Source: Pseudomaricurvus alkylphenolicus (GTDB lineage: Bacteria; Pseudomonadota; Gammaproteobacteria; Pseudomonadales; Cellvibrionaceae). From it: 64,000 bases of DNA. The stretch spans positions 148,436-212,435 of the forward strand of contig NZ_JAAQPI010000015.1 of the NCBI RefSeq assembly GCF_011683955.1, given 5' to 3'. Below the pieces are notes generated by a model, which was given only the letters and a program-made list of their open reading frames with translations, made no database searches and was not told the DNA's origin. The position numbers were made by a program, and so were the translations under genes. Shown here piece by piece: positions 9,436 through 18,199 of the stretch (the first letter of the stretch is position 1; each line of letters begins with the position of its first letter).

Positions 9436-10284
9436 ATGAGTGCGGAACAGAAACTTTCCAGCGAGTGGATTCAGGTCGGCGAACTGGTCGACGGTTTTGG
9501 CGGCAATGAGCTGCAGCCGACGTCAGAGCTGTCCGGCAGGAGCCTGGATTTGCATTTCGACAATCATTTGGACAACGATTCAGACAAAGGCTGGATCATC
9601 CAACATCGTTTTCTTTCACCAGATACACTCGAATGGGAAGTAATAAACGGCGAAGGACAGGGGCAAACCTCTATTGATGAATATCGGGCCACCAGTCTCA
9701 GACCGGGTATTGTGTTGGTGGACTTTATCAAAAACAGCGAAAGAGCCACTTCCGTCAGCCTGGTGTTGGACCTTAACCGGGGCATTTTTACTGCCATTAT
9801 CGGTACACTGCCTACTGAGGAGGCAACTAATCTCGCCGTATACAGTCGGGTACTCAAGGGCCAAAGCCTGACCCCCGTCGACACGGTGTTTATGCACGGC
9901 TCCATCGATACTCCCGTCTCAGACTCGACGCCTGTTCATCAACAAACCACTGATCTGGTGGGCAAAAGTGTCCTCTACGATTACGGTGAAGAAGACAGCT
10001 ACGAGCACCATTACCTCAATCCCAATCTCTATACCTGGCACTGTGTAAAAGGCGCGGAATCGGGCCTTGCTGATACCGACAAGTGTCACTACTACAAAGT
10101 GGACGAAGAGCTGTATCTGTTCGTCTGGCGGGAAAAAGTCATCCCCACACTCGGTGTGATAATGGTGGACTTCAACAAACGTAAAACCACTGGCAAGCTG
10201 TTTGGTTACAAATCCTATGACTTCGGTGAGCTTTCCAACGGGCCGGTGGGCGCACATCTCACCCTATTGAACGATGCCCGCTGA
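9436..10284 (+). CDS. MoaF-domain protein
   Basis: 282 residues with two similar beta-rich halves: residues 10-150 (GRSLDLHFDN, then IIQHRFLSPDTLEWEV) and 175-280 (GKSVLYDYGEEDSYEHHYL, then YTWHCVKGAE). This two-lipocalin-like-domain layout matches the MoaF N- and C-terminal families. Despite the historical name, these proteins are not shown to be needed for molybdenum cofactor synthesis and often sit in catabolic clusters. No signal peptide, so cytoplasmic. The TonB receptor gene starts 45 bp downstream on the same strand. Possibly binds or transforms the imported substrate (inference). Confidence 0.75.
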   Translation: MSAEQKLSSEWIQVGELVDGFGGNELQPTSELSGRSLDLHFDNHLDNDSDKGWIIQHRFLSPDTLEWEVINGEGQGQTSIDEYRATSLRPGIVLVDFIKNSERATSVSLVLDLNRGIFTAIIGTLPTEEATNLAVYSRVLKGQSLTPVDTVFMHGSIDTPVSDSTPVHQQTTDLVGKSVLYDYGEEDSYEHHYLNPNLYTWHCVKGAESGLADTDKCHYYKVDEELYLFVWREKVIPTLGVIMVDFNKRKTTGKLFGYKSYDFGELSNGPVGAHLTLLNDAR

Positions 10285-10329
10285 TCACTCAACCCAGAGA
10301 CAATAATCAATAAGCGAGGAGAGTCTCCC

Positions 10330-12573
10330 ATGCACATCACAAAGAAAGCCCTGCTGGCAAATGCCATTGCCGTATCCTTATCCGCCGGTTCCGCAAACGC
10401 GCTGGTGCTTGAGGAGGTAGTCGTCACGGCCCAGAAGCGTGAACAGAACCTACAGGATGTGGGAATTTCTGTGAGTGCCTTTAACGGCAATCAGCTCAAA
10501 GAGCTGGGCGTGGGCAACACTGTGGATATCACCCAACAAATTCCAGGTCTGCAGTATCAGTCGTTTACGCCCGCCTTCACCGCGTTGAATCTACGCGGAA
10601 TTTCCCAGAATAACTTTCAGGACAATCTGGAAGCTCCGGTCGCGGTATACGTGGACAATGCCTATATAGGCAGCATGAATGCGATCAATGGCCAGCTGTT
10701 TGATATGGAACGGGTCGAGGTACTGCGAGGTCCTCAGGGAACACTGTTTGGTCGCAATGCCACCGGCGGGTTGGTTCACTACATTACCAAGGGTGCCAGT
10801 GATGACGAACTCAATGGCTATCTGGAAGCGTCAATCGGCAGCTTTGATCGCTACACGCTCGAAGGCGCTGTTGGCGGTGCCATCAGCGACAGTGCGCGCG
10901 GACGTCTTGCCGCTCGTTGGGAACAAGCTGACGGTTATGTGGAGAATCAGGTGGGGGCCAGAGACTCTCACGGCGCCGACGGCCATGCGATTCGAGGATC
11001 GCTACAGATCGACTTAAGCGACCGCCTTGTGGCAGATCTGACCCTGGCCTACTCGAAGGACGATGACGTGCCTACCGGCACCTATGTGATCTTTGCGGCA
11101 GATGTAGACGATCTGGGCTTGGGGTTTCCTGAGCAGGGCATCCCTGCTCCAGCGCCGCACAAAGATTTTTCGGACGGCGGTTACTTTGATCGGGAGTCCA
11201 CCAATGCGACACTTAAACTGACTTGGGACGTCTCCGACAATATGGAGCTGGTGTCTATCACCAACGCATTGTCATTGGATAAATTTTATCTGGAGGACGC
11301 GGATGGCACCGTCTCGGCAGACACCGGAGCCCTGTTCGAATTCTCCACCAAAGCGGATTACAGCCAGTGGTCCCAGGAGCTGCGTTTGTCGGGAGAAGGC
11401 GACGCCCTGCGCTGGCAGCTCGGCGCATACTACCTGTCTATCAGTGCGGATCTGGTTTCCAATGTCACCGGCAATGTGCTCACCGCACCTGTTTTCAACA
11501 GCACAGACAGCACCACCGATTTGGATTCTCGCAACTGGTCTCTGTTTGGTCAGCTGGAATACGATCTGACCGAGCAGTTGACTCTGATCGCCGGTTATCG
11601 TTGGTCACAGGATGACAAGGACATCCGTTTCCAGAATGTTTCAGATGATCTCAACCCCGATGGCTCCGACGATGGTATCCCGGCCATACTGGTGTACGAG
11701 CTGAGCGATGGTGTCGAATACGATGCCCGCAGCGGATCGCCTGTAACCACAATCCGCGCCGGTGTTGATAACATTGACTACGGAGACTACGCGGCGCGCC
11801 TGCAACTGGACTATCGTCCTGACGAAAACGTGCTTGTGTTTGGCGCCTACAACCGAGGTATCAAGGGCGGCAACTGGTCTCCCAATCGGGACGTAAGCAT
11901 TGAAAACTTCAAGCACGATGAAGAAGTGCTGCACGCCTGGGAACTGGGCACCAAGCTGGATCTGCTCGATGGTCTTGCCCGCTTCAATGCCACAGTGTTT
12001 TACTACGACTATCAAGACTACCAACAGTTTTCTCTGCTCAATGCCACACCACAGGTCGTTAACCGGGACGCCACCAACCAGGGGGGAGAAATCGAGTTAT
12101 TCCTGACCCCCGCCGAGGGCTGGGACATTATCTTTGGAGCTTCGTTTATTGACTCTAACGTAGAAGGTGCCCCAACGGCGTTTGGCATTGATCATACCGA
12201 TGTGGAATTGCCCAACGCTCCCAATTACAGTTACAACGCTTTGGTACGCTACGCCTGGGATGCGCTGGGTGGCCGCATAGCCGCGCAGGTTGATGGCGTA
12301 TACAACTCAGAGCAGTTTCTGGAAGGAACCAATAACGGCCTGGCCGAAGAAGATGCGCACTTCGTTGGCAATGCCAGCCTCTCTTACACCAGCGATTCAG
12401 AAACCTGGAAAGTGACCGGCTGGGTCAAGAATCTGACTGACGAGGAGTATCGTCTGTACAGCCTGGATTTGGGTATCCTGGATGCCTTTATTGGCCAGGG
12501 CGCGGGGTTCGGTCAGTCCGTATATGCTCAGCCGAGAACCATGGGAATCACCGCCTCTTACTCGTTTGATTAA
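10330..12573 (+). CDS. TonB-dependent outer-membrane receptor
   Basis: 747 residues. A Sec signal peptide ends near residue 24 (SAGSANA). The TonB-box region is LEEVVVTAQKREQNLQDV, followed by a plug domain with RVEVLRGPQGTLFGRNATGG. The rest is a 22-strand-type barrel ending in TASYSFD. No N-terminal STN domain, so it is a pure importer rather than a sigma/anti-sigma signaller. GAGGAGAG stands just ahead of the ATG. The family in marine gammaproteobacteria takes up varied small organics; the substrate here is unknown but should be shared with the MoaF-domain protein, SDR and MFS. Confidence 0.93.
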   Translation: MHITKKALLANAIAVSLSAGSANALVLEEVVVTAQKREQNLQDVGISVSAFNGNQLKELGVGNTVDITQQIPGLQYQSFTPAFTALNLRGISQNNFQDNLEAPVAVYVDNAYIGSMNAINGQLFDMERVEVLRGPQGTLFGRNATGGLVHYITKGASDDELNGYLEASIGSFDRYTLEGAVGGAISDSARGRLAARWEQADGYVENQVGARDSHGADGHAIRGSLQIDLSDRLVADLTLAYSKDDDVPTGTYVIFAADVDDLGLGFPEQGIPAPAPHKDFSDGGYFDRESTNATLKLTWDVSDNMELVSITNALSLDKFYLEDADGTVSADTGALFEFSTKADYSQWSQELRLSGEGDALRWQLGAYYLSISADLVSNVTGNVLTAPVFNSTDSTTDLDSRNWSLFGQLEYDLTEQLTLIAGYRWSQDDKDIRFQNVSDDLNPDGSDDGIPAILVYELSDGVEYDARSGSPVTTIRAGVDNIDYGDYAARLQLDYRPDENVLVFGAYNRGIKGGNWSPNRDVSIENFKHDEEVLHAWELGTKLDLLDGLARFNATVFYYDYQDYQQFSLLNATPQVVNRDATNQGGEIELFLTPAEGWDIIFGASFIDSNVEGAPTAFGIDHTDVELPNAPNYSYNALVRYAWDALGGRIAAQVDGVYNSEQFLEGTNNGLAEEDAHFVGNASLSYTSDSETWKVTGWVKNLTDEEYRLYSLDLGILDAFIGQGAGFGQSVYAQPRTMGITASYSFD

Positions 12574-12602
12574 GCCCGGATATATTAATTGGTTTAGTCA
12601 GA

Positions 12603-12640
12603 AGACTGTTGAAAAACTCAAGGGACCTTTTCAACAGTCT
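12603..12640. terminator. Perfect 13-bp hairpin, probably bidirectional terminator
   Basis: AGACTGTTGAAAA (12603-12615), 12-nt loop, TTTTCAACAGTCT (12628-12640). It lies between the convergent stops of the TonB receptor (12573) and the second LuxR regulator (12648). The A/T-rich inner stem could serve as a short U-tract on each strand. Confidence 0.6.
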
Positions 12641-12647
12641 GCCACAA

Positions 12648-13502
12648 TCAGGTTCTCGGGTGGTTTGTTGATCGAGGCCAGTACACAGTTAACGGATCTT
12701 CGCCCTGGTTTGCTTGCGTGTCCAGACTCGCCCCCAGAGCTGACAAGAACAGTGAGAACAAATCTGACTGGCTGCAAACATCCAGTTTCACATAAATATT
12801 CTTGCGGTGGACTTTCACCGTACCACAGGATATGCCCAGTTTCTCGGCGATGGATTTAATGGAATGGCCGCGAAGGATCAGCTGTACCACCTCCTGCTCC
12901 CGTTCAGACAGGCGCGAACGACCAAAATTCTTCTGCGCGGATGCCAGCTCTTGATGAATGCGCCCGGTGCCAGAGGTGGCGTTGACGGAATCAAAACGCC
13001 GGTAGCGGCTGCGCACCAGCTCGCAAATAACCGGCGCGACGTATGCGCAACCCTGCCGTTGTACTTCCTGGTATGTGAGACGATAGCTGCCGCAAGAAAC
13101 CATGACGACTGTGTTCGGGTTCACTCGGCTGACAAAGGCCAACTCAGAACGTAAACCTGTCTTACAGAAGTAGTGACGATGGTAATCACTCTGCAAAAAA
13201 CCTTCGGGGGCGACGTCTTCAATTCGATACACCCCGTCGTTCAGCTCTGCCCGGCGATTGGCCAGAAAATAAGGCGCCACCAGATATCCGCCCTGCAAGT
13301 GGTAGTCATGCAGCACTCGAACATTGGCCTCACTGATATTGGCAAAGAGCACATCGGGGCGATTATCCCGGTGGTAAGCCAATACCAATAGCCCATCGAG
13401 GGGCAACAGTGTCTTAAGAGTCGCCTGCAAGGCGCACCAGAATTCTCCCGAATCCCCCGCCCTGATCAGCTCAGCCACCCACTGGGGCCACGAATTGCTC
13501 AC
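12648..13502 (-). CDS. LuxR-family transcriptional regulator
   Basis: 284 residues, GTG start (MSNSWPQW). The C-terminal LuxR HTH is RLSEREQEVVQLILRGHS, then KSIAEKLGISCGTVKVHRK; about 190 N-terminal residues form a putative sensor domain with no known ligand motif. The C-terminal tail after the HTH is unusually long (about 40 residues). It is divergent from the CoA-ester lyase/CoA-transferase pair, and the 348-bp gap contains two copies of a palindrome that could be its operators. Confidence 0.85.
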   Translation of the reverse strand: MSNSWPQWVAELIRAGDSGEFWCALQATLKTLLPLDGLLVLAYHRDNRPDVLFANISEANVRVLHDYHLQGGYLVAPYFLANRRAELNDGVYRIEDVAPEGFLQSDYHRHYFCKTGLRSELAFVSRVNPNTVVMVSCGSYRLTYQEVQRQGCAYVAPVICELVRSRYRRFDSVNATSGTGRIHQELASAQKNFGRSRLSEREQEVVQLILRGHSIKSIAEKLGISCGTVKVHRKNIYVKLDVCSQSDLFSLFLSALGASLDTQANQGEDPLTVYWPRSTNHPRT

Positions 13503-13632
13503 TGCACCATCTCCACGTTTCTGATTAAAGGTCAGTCGTATCTGCTCTACCCTATCGACGACTGAATCTGGCCGGAAGTGAAAGCTTCTTATGGAATTGG
13601 CGAAATAAATTCACACTCCATGTCACACAATC

Positions 13633-13647
13633 TGTAGTTTAACTACA
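13633..13647. promoter_or_regulatory. Operator candidate, copy 1
   Basis: TGTAGTT-T-AACTACA, a perfect palindrome with 7-bp arms, in the gap between the second LuxR regulator and the CoA-ester lyase. It shares TTTAACTACAA with the second copy 149 bp downstream. The spacing and recurrence suggest a dimeric regulator binding twice, probably the divergent LuxR protein (inference). Confidence 0.55.
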
Positions 13648-13781
13648 AAAACAACAACCAAATGGCGCTCCTTAATTTTGGCCTCAACACCTTGAAATCA
13701 TGAGCAACCCAATAAACTCCATAACCAGCTGAAAAATAGATCTAAACAAAAGACTTATAACAAAAGGGGTATTGCCCAAAA

Positions 13782-13796
13782 AGTAATTTAACTACA
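13782..13796. promoter_or_regulatory. Operator candidate, copy 2
   Basis: AGTAATT-T-AACTACA: the right arm is identical to copy 1 and five of seven left-arm bases match. It lies 55 bp before the lyase ATG, where a bound protein could control initiation. Apart from the two palindromes and A/T-rich sequence, the 348-bp gap shows no coding potential. Confidence 0.5.
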
Positions 13797-13850
13797 AGAA
13801 TGACAGCCTTCACTTTCATCAGTCACAAAGAACAATACAGGAGAGTACCC

Positions 13851-14819
13851 ATGGCCATTAAAAACCGATTGCACCGAAGCGAGCTGGCGGTTCCTGGATG
13901 CAATACCAACATGCTGGAAAAGGCTCCCCGCGCTGGCGCCGATCTGGTCTTTCTGGATCTGGAAGACGCCGTGGCCCCTGCCGACAAAGATCAGGCGCGC
14001 ACGAACGTGATCGCCGCCCTTAATGATTTGGACTGGTCTGCCTGTGCCACCTCTGTGCGCATCAACGGCCTCGACACCCACTATATGTACCGTGACCTTG
14101 TGGATGTCATGGAGCAGGCCGGCGATAAACTGGACACCATACTGATCCCCAAAGTGAATACGCCCGAAGATATCTATCTTGTCGCCACAATAATGACCCA
14201 GATTGAGCAGGCCAAGGGCTATAAACCTGTAAACCTGCATGTGTTGATTGAAACCGCCGAGGGCATGGCCAATATCGAACAAATTGCCCGTGCCTGTCCG
14301 CAGCGAATGGAAGCCATGGTTTTTGGTGTCGCTGACTATGCCGCATCCATTCGCGCGCGCACGACCCAGATCGGTGGCGCCATTCCGGATTACGGTGTTC
14401 TCACCGGTGAGGCCCGGGATTCAGATCGTGGATTTTTGCTGGGCGACCCCTGGCACTTTGCCCTGTGCCGCCTGGTGGTTGCCTGCCGTGCTAATGGCCT
14501 GAGACCGATTGACGGTCCTTTTGGCGCTATCGATGACCCCGATGCCTATGTGGCCGTCGCCAAAGCTGCCGCCGCGCTCGGCATTGAAGGCAAGTGGGCT
14601 ATTCATCCCAGCCAGGTCTCTCTGGCCAACGACATATTTACTCCCGCAGAGAAGGAAGTGGTTCGGGCCCGCCGCATCCTCGAAGCCATGTCCGAGGCTG
14701 CCACCCAGGGGCTGGGGGCGGTCTCTCTTGATGGTCGCTTGATCGACGCCGCCTCGATTCGCCAGGCAGAAGTTGTCGTTGCCCAGGTTGAACAAATTGA
14801 AAATGCCCGTGGGCTTTAA
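13851..14819 (+). CDS. HpcH/HpaI-family CoA-ester lyase (CitE / malyl-CoA lyase-like)
   Basis: 322 residues from the ATG at 13851, preceded by CAGGAGAG; an in-frame start at 13800 would overlap the second operator and is unlikely. The fold is the CitE-type TIM barrel: LAVPGCNTNMLEKAPRAGAD, the metal/CoA block LVFLDLEDAVAP, IPKVNTPEDI and VLIETAEGMANI with the acidic metal ligands, then FGVADYAA. Such enzymes cleave or condense malyl-CoA, methylmalyl-CoA, citramalyl-CoA or similar esters. It lies 18 bp upstream of a family III CoA-transferase, suggesting activation of a dicarboxylate by CoA transfer followed by C-C cleavage. The exact ester is not determinable. Confidence 0.85.
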   Translation: MAIKNRLHRSELAVPGCNTNMLEKAPRAGADLVFLDLEDAVAPADKDQARTNVIAALNDLDWSACATSVRINGLDTHYMYRDLVDVMEQAGDKLDTILIPKVNTPEDIYLVATIMTQIEQAKGYKPVNLHVLIETAEGMANIEQIARACPQRMEAMVFGVADYAASIRARTTQIGGAIPDYGVLTGEARDSDRGFLLGDPWHFALCRLVVACRANGLRPIDGPFGAIDDPDAYVAVAKAAAALGIEGKWAIHPSQVSLANDIFTPAEKEVVRARRILEAMSEAATQGLGAVSLDGRLIDAASIRQAEVVVAQVEQIENARGL

Positions 14820-14837
14820 AGCGCGGAGACCTTGCCA

Positions 14838-16106
14838 ATGAATCAATCCTCGCCAGACTTAACTCTTTTTATTCAGCAGCAACGGCAAGCATCGAAGGTT
14901 GAAGACTTGCCCCTAAACGGCAAGCGAGTTCTCGATCTCTCCACGGTGATAGCGGCGCCTTTTGCTGCTGCCCTGCTGGGAGACGCCGGCGCCGAAGTCA
15001 TCAAAATTGAAAACCCGGCGGCGCCCGATGCACTGCGCTCCTGGGGAACCCATCATGAAACCGGCATCGAACCTTTTCACGCGGTTATCGGTCGTAACAA
15101 ATTGCCCATAACCATCAACCTCAAACGCGGCGAAGGGCGTGAGATTTTTCAGGAGTTGATCAAGAAGGCCGACGTTCTGATCGAGAATATGCGCCCGGGC
15201 GTAATGGGCCGACTGGGCCTTTCACATGAACAACTGCTTGAAATCAATCCGGGTTTGATCATTGGTAAAGTATCCGGATTTGGTATGAGCGGCCCCAAGG
15301 CCGAACTGCCTGGCTTTGGCACCGTAGCAGAAGCCTATAGCGGATTTTCCTATCTCAACGGCACCGCCAACAGCGGGCCAACCAGTCCACCCAATGCACT
15401 GGCTGATATGACGACAGGTGTGCATCTGGCGTTTGCGGTCAGCCTCGCATTACTGGGCCAGGAGCGTGGCGCCAAGGGCGGGCAAGTTATTGACATGTCT
15501 TTGTACGAACCACTGTTCGGTTATCTGGGTGGAGAGTTTCTCAGCTATAAACTCACCGGCGAGAACCCCGAGCCCATTGGCAATGAGCTCAGGGCAGCCG
15601 CTCCGCGTAATGTGTATCGCACACAAGACGGTCGGTGGATCGCACTTTCCTGCTCTTCCCAAAAGCCCTGGGAGGATCTGGCTCGCGTGATGAAGCGGGA
15701 AGAGCTGATCAAGGATCCGAGGTTTCTCACCAACAACGATCGCATTCGCCCGGAAAACCGTGCAGCACTGAACGATATCATTCAGGATTGGCACAGCACC
15801 AAAACAGAGTCGGAGATATTGGCTCTTTTCCGCCAAAAAGGGATTACCGCAGGGCCGGTGATGACCATGGCGGCTATTGATAACGACGAGCACTTTCAAC
15901 AGCGCGGTTCATTTGCCACGGTGCAGGACCCTGCCACCGGTGTGGAACTGAAAATGCCAAATGTCCCGATTCGCCTGCTGGGCCAGACGGGACATGTGCG
16001 TTTTCCGGGACTGCCCCAAGGCAGTGCAAACCGCGCGATTTACCAAGACCTGCTCGGTTATAACAGCGAAATGATCGAAGATTTAGGGCGCGGTGGGGTT
16101 ATCTGA
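14838..16106 (+). CDS. Family III CoA-transferase (CaiB/BaiF)
   Basis: 422 residues from the ATG at 14838, with GGAGA ahead of it. The N-terminus has GKRVLDLSTVIAAPFAAALL and GAEVIKIENP; the catalytic Asp lies in ALADMTTGVHLA, as in formyl-CoA transferase relatives. C-terminal GITAGPVMTM and KMPNVPIRL are also family features. It moves CoA between carboxylic acids in the cytoplasm, probably making the ester cut by the upstream lyase. Donor and acceptor unknown. Confidence 0.9.
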   Translation: MNQSSPDLTLFIQQQRQASKVEDLPLNGKRVLDLSTVIAAPFAAALLGDAGAEVIKIENPAAPDALRSWGTHHETGIEPFHAVIGRNKLPITINLKRGEGREIFQELIKKADVLIENMRPGVMGRLGLSHEQLLEINPGLIIGKVSGFGMSGPKAELPGFGTVAEAYSGFSYLNGTANSGPTSPPNALADMTTGVHLAFAVSLALLGQERGAKGGQVIDMSLYEPLFGYLGGEFLSYKLTGENPEPIGNELRAAAPRNVYRTQDGRWIALSCSSQKPWEDLARVMKREELIKDPRFLTNNDRIRPENRAALNDIIQDWHSTKTESEILALFRQKGITAGPVMTMAAIDNDEHFQQRGSFATVQDPATGVELKMPNVPIRLLGQTGHVRFPGLPQGSANRAIYQDLLGYNSEMIEDLGRGGVI

Positions 16107-16111
16107 ATCCT

Positions 16112-16139
16112 GCGGATGCCACAGCAAGGCGGCGTCCGC
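16112..16139. terminator. Hairpin between CoA-transferase and nickel SOD
   Basis: GCGGATGCC (16112-16120), 10-nt loop, GGCGTCCGC (16131-16139), with one G-T pair. It lies in the 46-bp gap between convergent genes. No clear T-run, so it is a weak candidate. Confidence 0.4.
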
Positions 16140-16152
16140 TCAATTCGGGATT

Positions 16153-16602
16153 TTAGTGCTTGTGCGCAGGGTAGTATCCTTCAATAGCCTTGATCGCCTT
16201 GTGCAGCGCCAGGGCGTATTTATCGTCGGCGTTTTGTTTGGCCTTCATCGCGGCAACGATTACCGCATGGTGCTTTTGCAGACGTTCGGCGTAATCTTTT
16301 TGTTTGGTTTTTACCCGCTGGGTCAAAAAGTAATCACTGATGGATTCGATGACGTTCTGGGCATGTTGTTCTTTGTTCATGACCCAACGAACCATCTGAT
16401 TGCTGGACTGAGCATCGGTCTTGCCGGCCAGCTTGGCGATTTCGTCGGTGGCCTTGATCACCGTGGTGGCGTCTTCCAACATCAGTTTTACGCGCAGGTT
16501 GTCATCATAAATGCCGCAGGGAATCTGACAGTGAGCGATGGTGGTAGTGCTGGCCATAACCGTCAACAAGCCTGCGAACAGAACAGTCAGTGTTTTTTTC
16601 AT
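16153..16602 (-). CDS. sodN: Nickel superoxide dismutase with Sec-type leader
   Basis: 149 residues. The nickel hook HCQIPCGIYDD is intact: His24, Cys25 and Cys29 would become His1, Cys2 and Cys6 of the mature protein. The helical C-terminal part (AIKAIEGYYPAHKH at the end) fits the four-helix-bundle family. The 23 residues before His24 (MKKTLTVLFAGLL, then TVMASTTTIA) look like a classical Sec signal peptide, and TIA|H is a reasonable signal peptidase I site giving the required free N-terminal His. Cyanobacterial and actinobacterial NiSODs usually have a short propeptide cut by SodX; no SodX gene is adjacent. Probably periplasmic, converting superoxide to peroxide and oxygen. Confidence 0.92.
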   Translation of the reverse strand: MKKTLTVLFAGLLTVMASTTTIAHCQIPCGIYDDNLRVKLMLEDATTVIKATDEIAKLAGKTDAQSSNQMVRWVMNKEQHAQNVIESISDYFLTQRVKTKQKDYAERLQKHHAVIVAAMKAKQNADDKYALALHKAIKAIEGYYPAHKH

Positions 16603-16680
16603 GGTGGTGTCCCTAAAAGAAATTTTGGAGGAAGGACATTGTGACGATTTGTGCTAAGGGAGGCAACGACAGATAACGGT

Positions 16681-17697
16681 CTACTGAATCTCCTGGCGTA
16701 TACGTCGAATCTCGGGCAACAATTCCAGAAACACTTCGAACAGGTTCGGATCGAGATGATTGCCCGCAAGTTCCCGCATCATATTCAGCGCTGTGGGCTC
16801 ATCGTAGGCAGGTTTGTATACGCGTTCGTGCACCAATGCATCGTAGACATCCACAATAGCGGTGATGCGGCAACTGATGGGTATGGCCTCCCCCAAGAGT
16901 CCATCAGGGTAACCCGTGCCGTCCCAACGCTCGTGATGAAAGCGGGCAATATCACTGGCCATGTCCATCATGGGAATCCCGGTATTGGCGAGCATTTCCG
17001 CACCGATAGCGGCGTGTCGCTTCATGACACTCCATTCTTCCTTTGTCAGTTTACCGGGTTTCAACAGCACATAATCGGGGATGCCTATCTTGCCGATATC
17101 GTGCATAGGCGCCGCCATACGGATCTGGTCGACCTGGTCCTGAGGCCAGCCGAGATGCTTGGCAATGGCTTCAGAATACATGCCGATGCGACGAACATGA
17201 GCGCCGGTTTCTTCATCACGAAAACCCGCAGCTGCCAACAGGCGAAGCGCAATCTGCTCTTCCCGCTCGCGGATTTGCGCCGTGCGTTTGCGCATTTCCT
17301 GTTCCAGGCGCTCCTCCGTTAGTAAGTGCTCACGAGCGGCCTGAAGCTTGCTGGCTGCTAATTCGTGCTTTACGCCCGGTGCTTCGATCACCAGAATCGA
17401 GCTGCCGTCCACCGTCAATGCGATCGCTTCAAGCGCGACATCAACTCCACTGCGAGAACGTTCATACCAGGTACCGGAATGGCGGGGGAAATCGGCGCCG
17501 CTTTGCCAGTGCGCATCGGCGTCAATCAGGAAGTTATCCAGAAACAAAAGATCATCGCCCAACTCGAATGGCTCACCACTGTTATCAAAGAATTCCGCCA
17601 ATACCTCAGGCACCTGTGAGTGTGCGATAAACCACCGACCTTCTGTACGCTGCAACACCAGCTGGTCAAGTTGCTGAAACACTCGATCAAGCATCAC
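16681..17697 (-). CDS. HD-GYP domain cyclic-di-GMP phosphodiesterase
   Basis: 338 residues. Residues 1-115 form an N-terminal domain of PAS-like character, 115-150 a predicted coiled coil, and 150-338 the HD-GYP domain with HDIGKIGIP (HD at 199-200) and HHERWDGTGYPDG (GYP at 262-264). All expected metal-binding positions appear present, so hydrolysis of c-di-GMP is likely. The start overlaps the end of the small GTPase gene by 11 bp, so it is the last gene of a four-gene operon and probably an output of the GTPase module. No transmembrane segment or receiver domain. Confidence 0.92.
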   Translation of the reverse strand: MMLDRVFQQLDQLVLQRTEGRWFIAHSQVPEVLAEFFDNSGEPFELGDDLLFLDNFLIDADAHWQSGADFPRHSGTWYERSRSGVDVALEAIALTVDGSSILVIEAPGVKHELAASKLQAAREHLLTEERLEQEMRKRTAQIREREEQIALRLLAAAGFRDEETGAHVRRIGMYSEAIAKHLGWPQDQVDQIRMAAPMHDIGKIGIPDYVLLKPGKLTKEEWSVMKRHAAIGAEMLANTGIPMMDMASDIARFHHERWDGTGYPDGLLGEAIPISCRITAIVDVYDALVHERVYKPAYDEPTALNMMRELAGNHLDPNLFEVFLELLPEIRRIRQEIQ

Positions 17698-18199
17698 CCT
17701 GCCCCCCCAACAACATAGACGAAGACAGCTTCACGAACAGGGCTTCCACCTCTTCCCCTGTTTTCGCGCTGGTGCGTAAAACCGGCATATCCAATGCCTG
17801 CAGTTGCTGTTGATACGCTTCCTCCAGGCGCCATTCGTCCAACAGGTCCACCTTGTTGAGAGCAACCACCCCTCTCGCGCCAGGTGCTGATTGCTGCGCT
17901 TTTTGCAGTAGTTCGAACATCTTTTCGACGGTTGCGGGGCGCGTTGGGTCCGCTACCAGTATGAAACCGGAAGCACCACGCAGATAGGAGCCATTAAGCT
18001 TGGCGAATTCGTCCTCTCCGGCCAGATCCCAGATCATCAGATTGACCTGCCGACCGTCAATCTCAACCACTTTCTTGTCGATCTTCACCCCAACCGTGGT
18101 CAGATAGCGCTCATCAAACAGACTCTCCACATAGCGCCTGACGAGGCTGGTTTTCCCAACCGCAAACCCGCCCAGCAGACAGATCTTCTTCTGAATCAC
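17687..18199 (-). CDS. Rab/MglA-like small GTPase
   Basis: 170 residues, a single Ras-superfamily domain. G1 is GGFAVGKTS (10-18); G2 lies around TTVGVKI; G3 is WDLAGEDEF with Asp58 and Gly61; G4 is NKVD (115-118); G5 is TSAK (143-146). The Gln that follows the G3 Gly in Ras is Glu62 here, so intrinsic hydrolysis may be slow. No C-terminal Cys for lipidation. Its start overlaps the stop of the OmpA-domain gene (ATGA, 18196-18199) and its end overlaps the HD-GYP gene, so it is translationally coupled to both. Prokaryotic relatives such as MglA act as polarity or motility switches. Confidence 0.88.
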   Translation of the reverse strand: MIQKKICLLGGFAVGKTSLVRRYVESLFDERYLTTVGVKIDKKVVEIDGRQVNLMIWDLAGEDEFAKLNGSYLRGASGFILVADPTRPATVEKMFELLQKAQQSAPGARGVVALNKVDLLDEWRLEEAYQQQLQALDMPVLRTSAKTGEEVEALFVKLSSSMLLGGQGDA

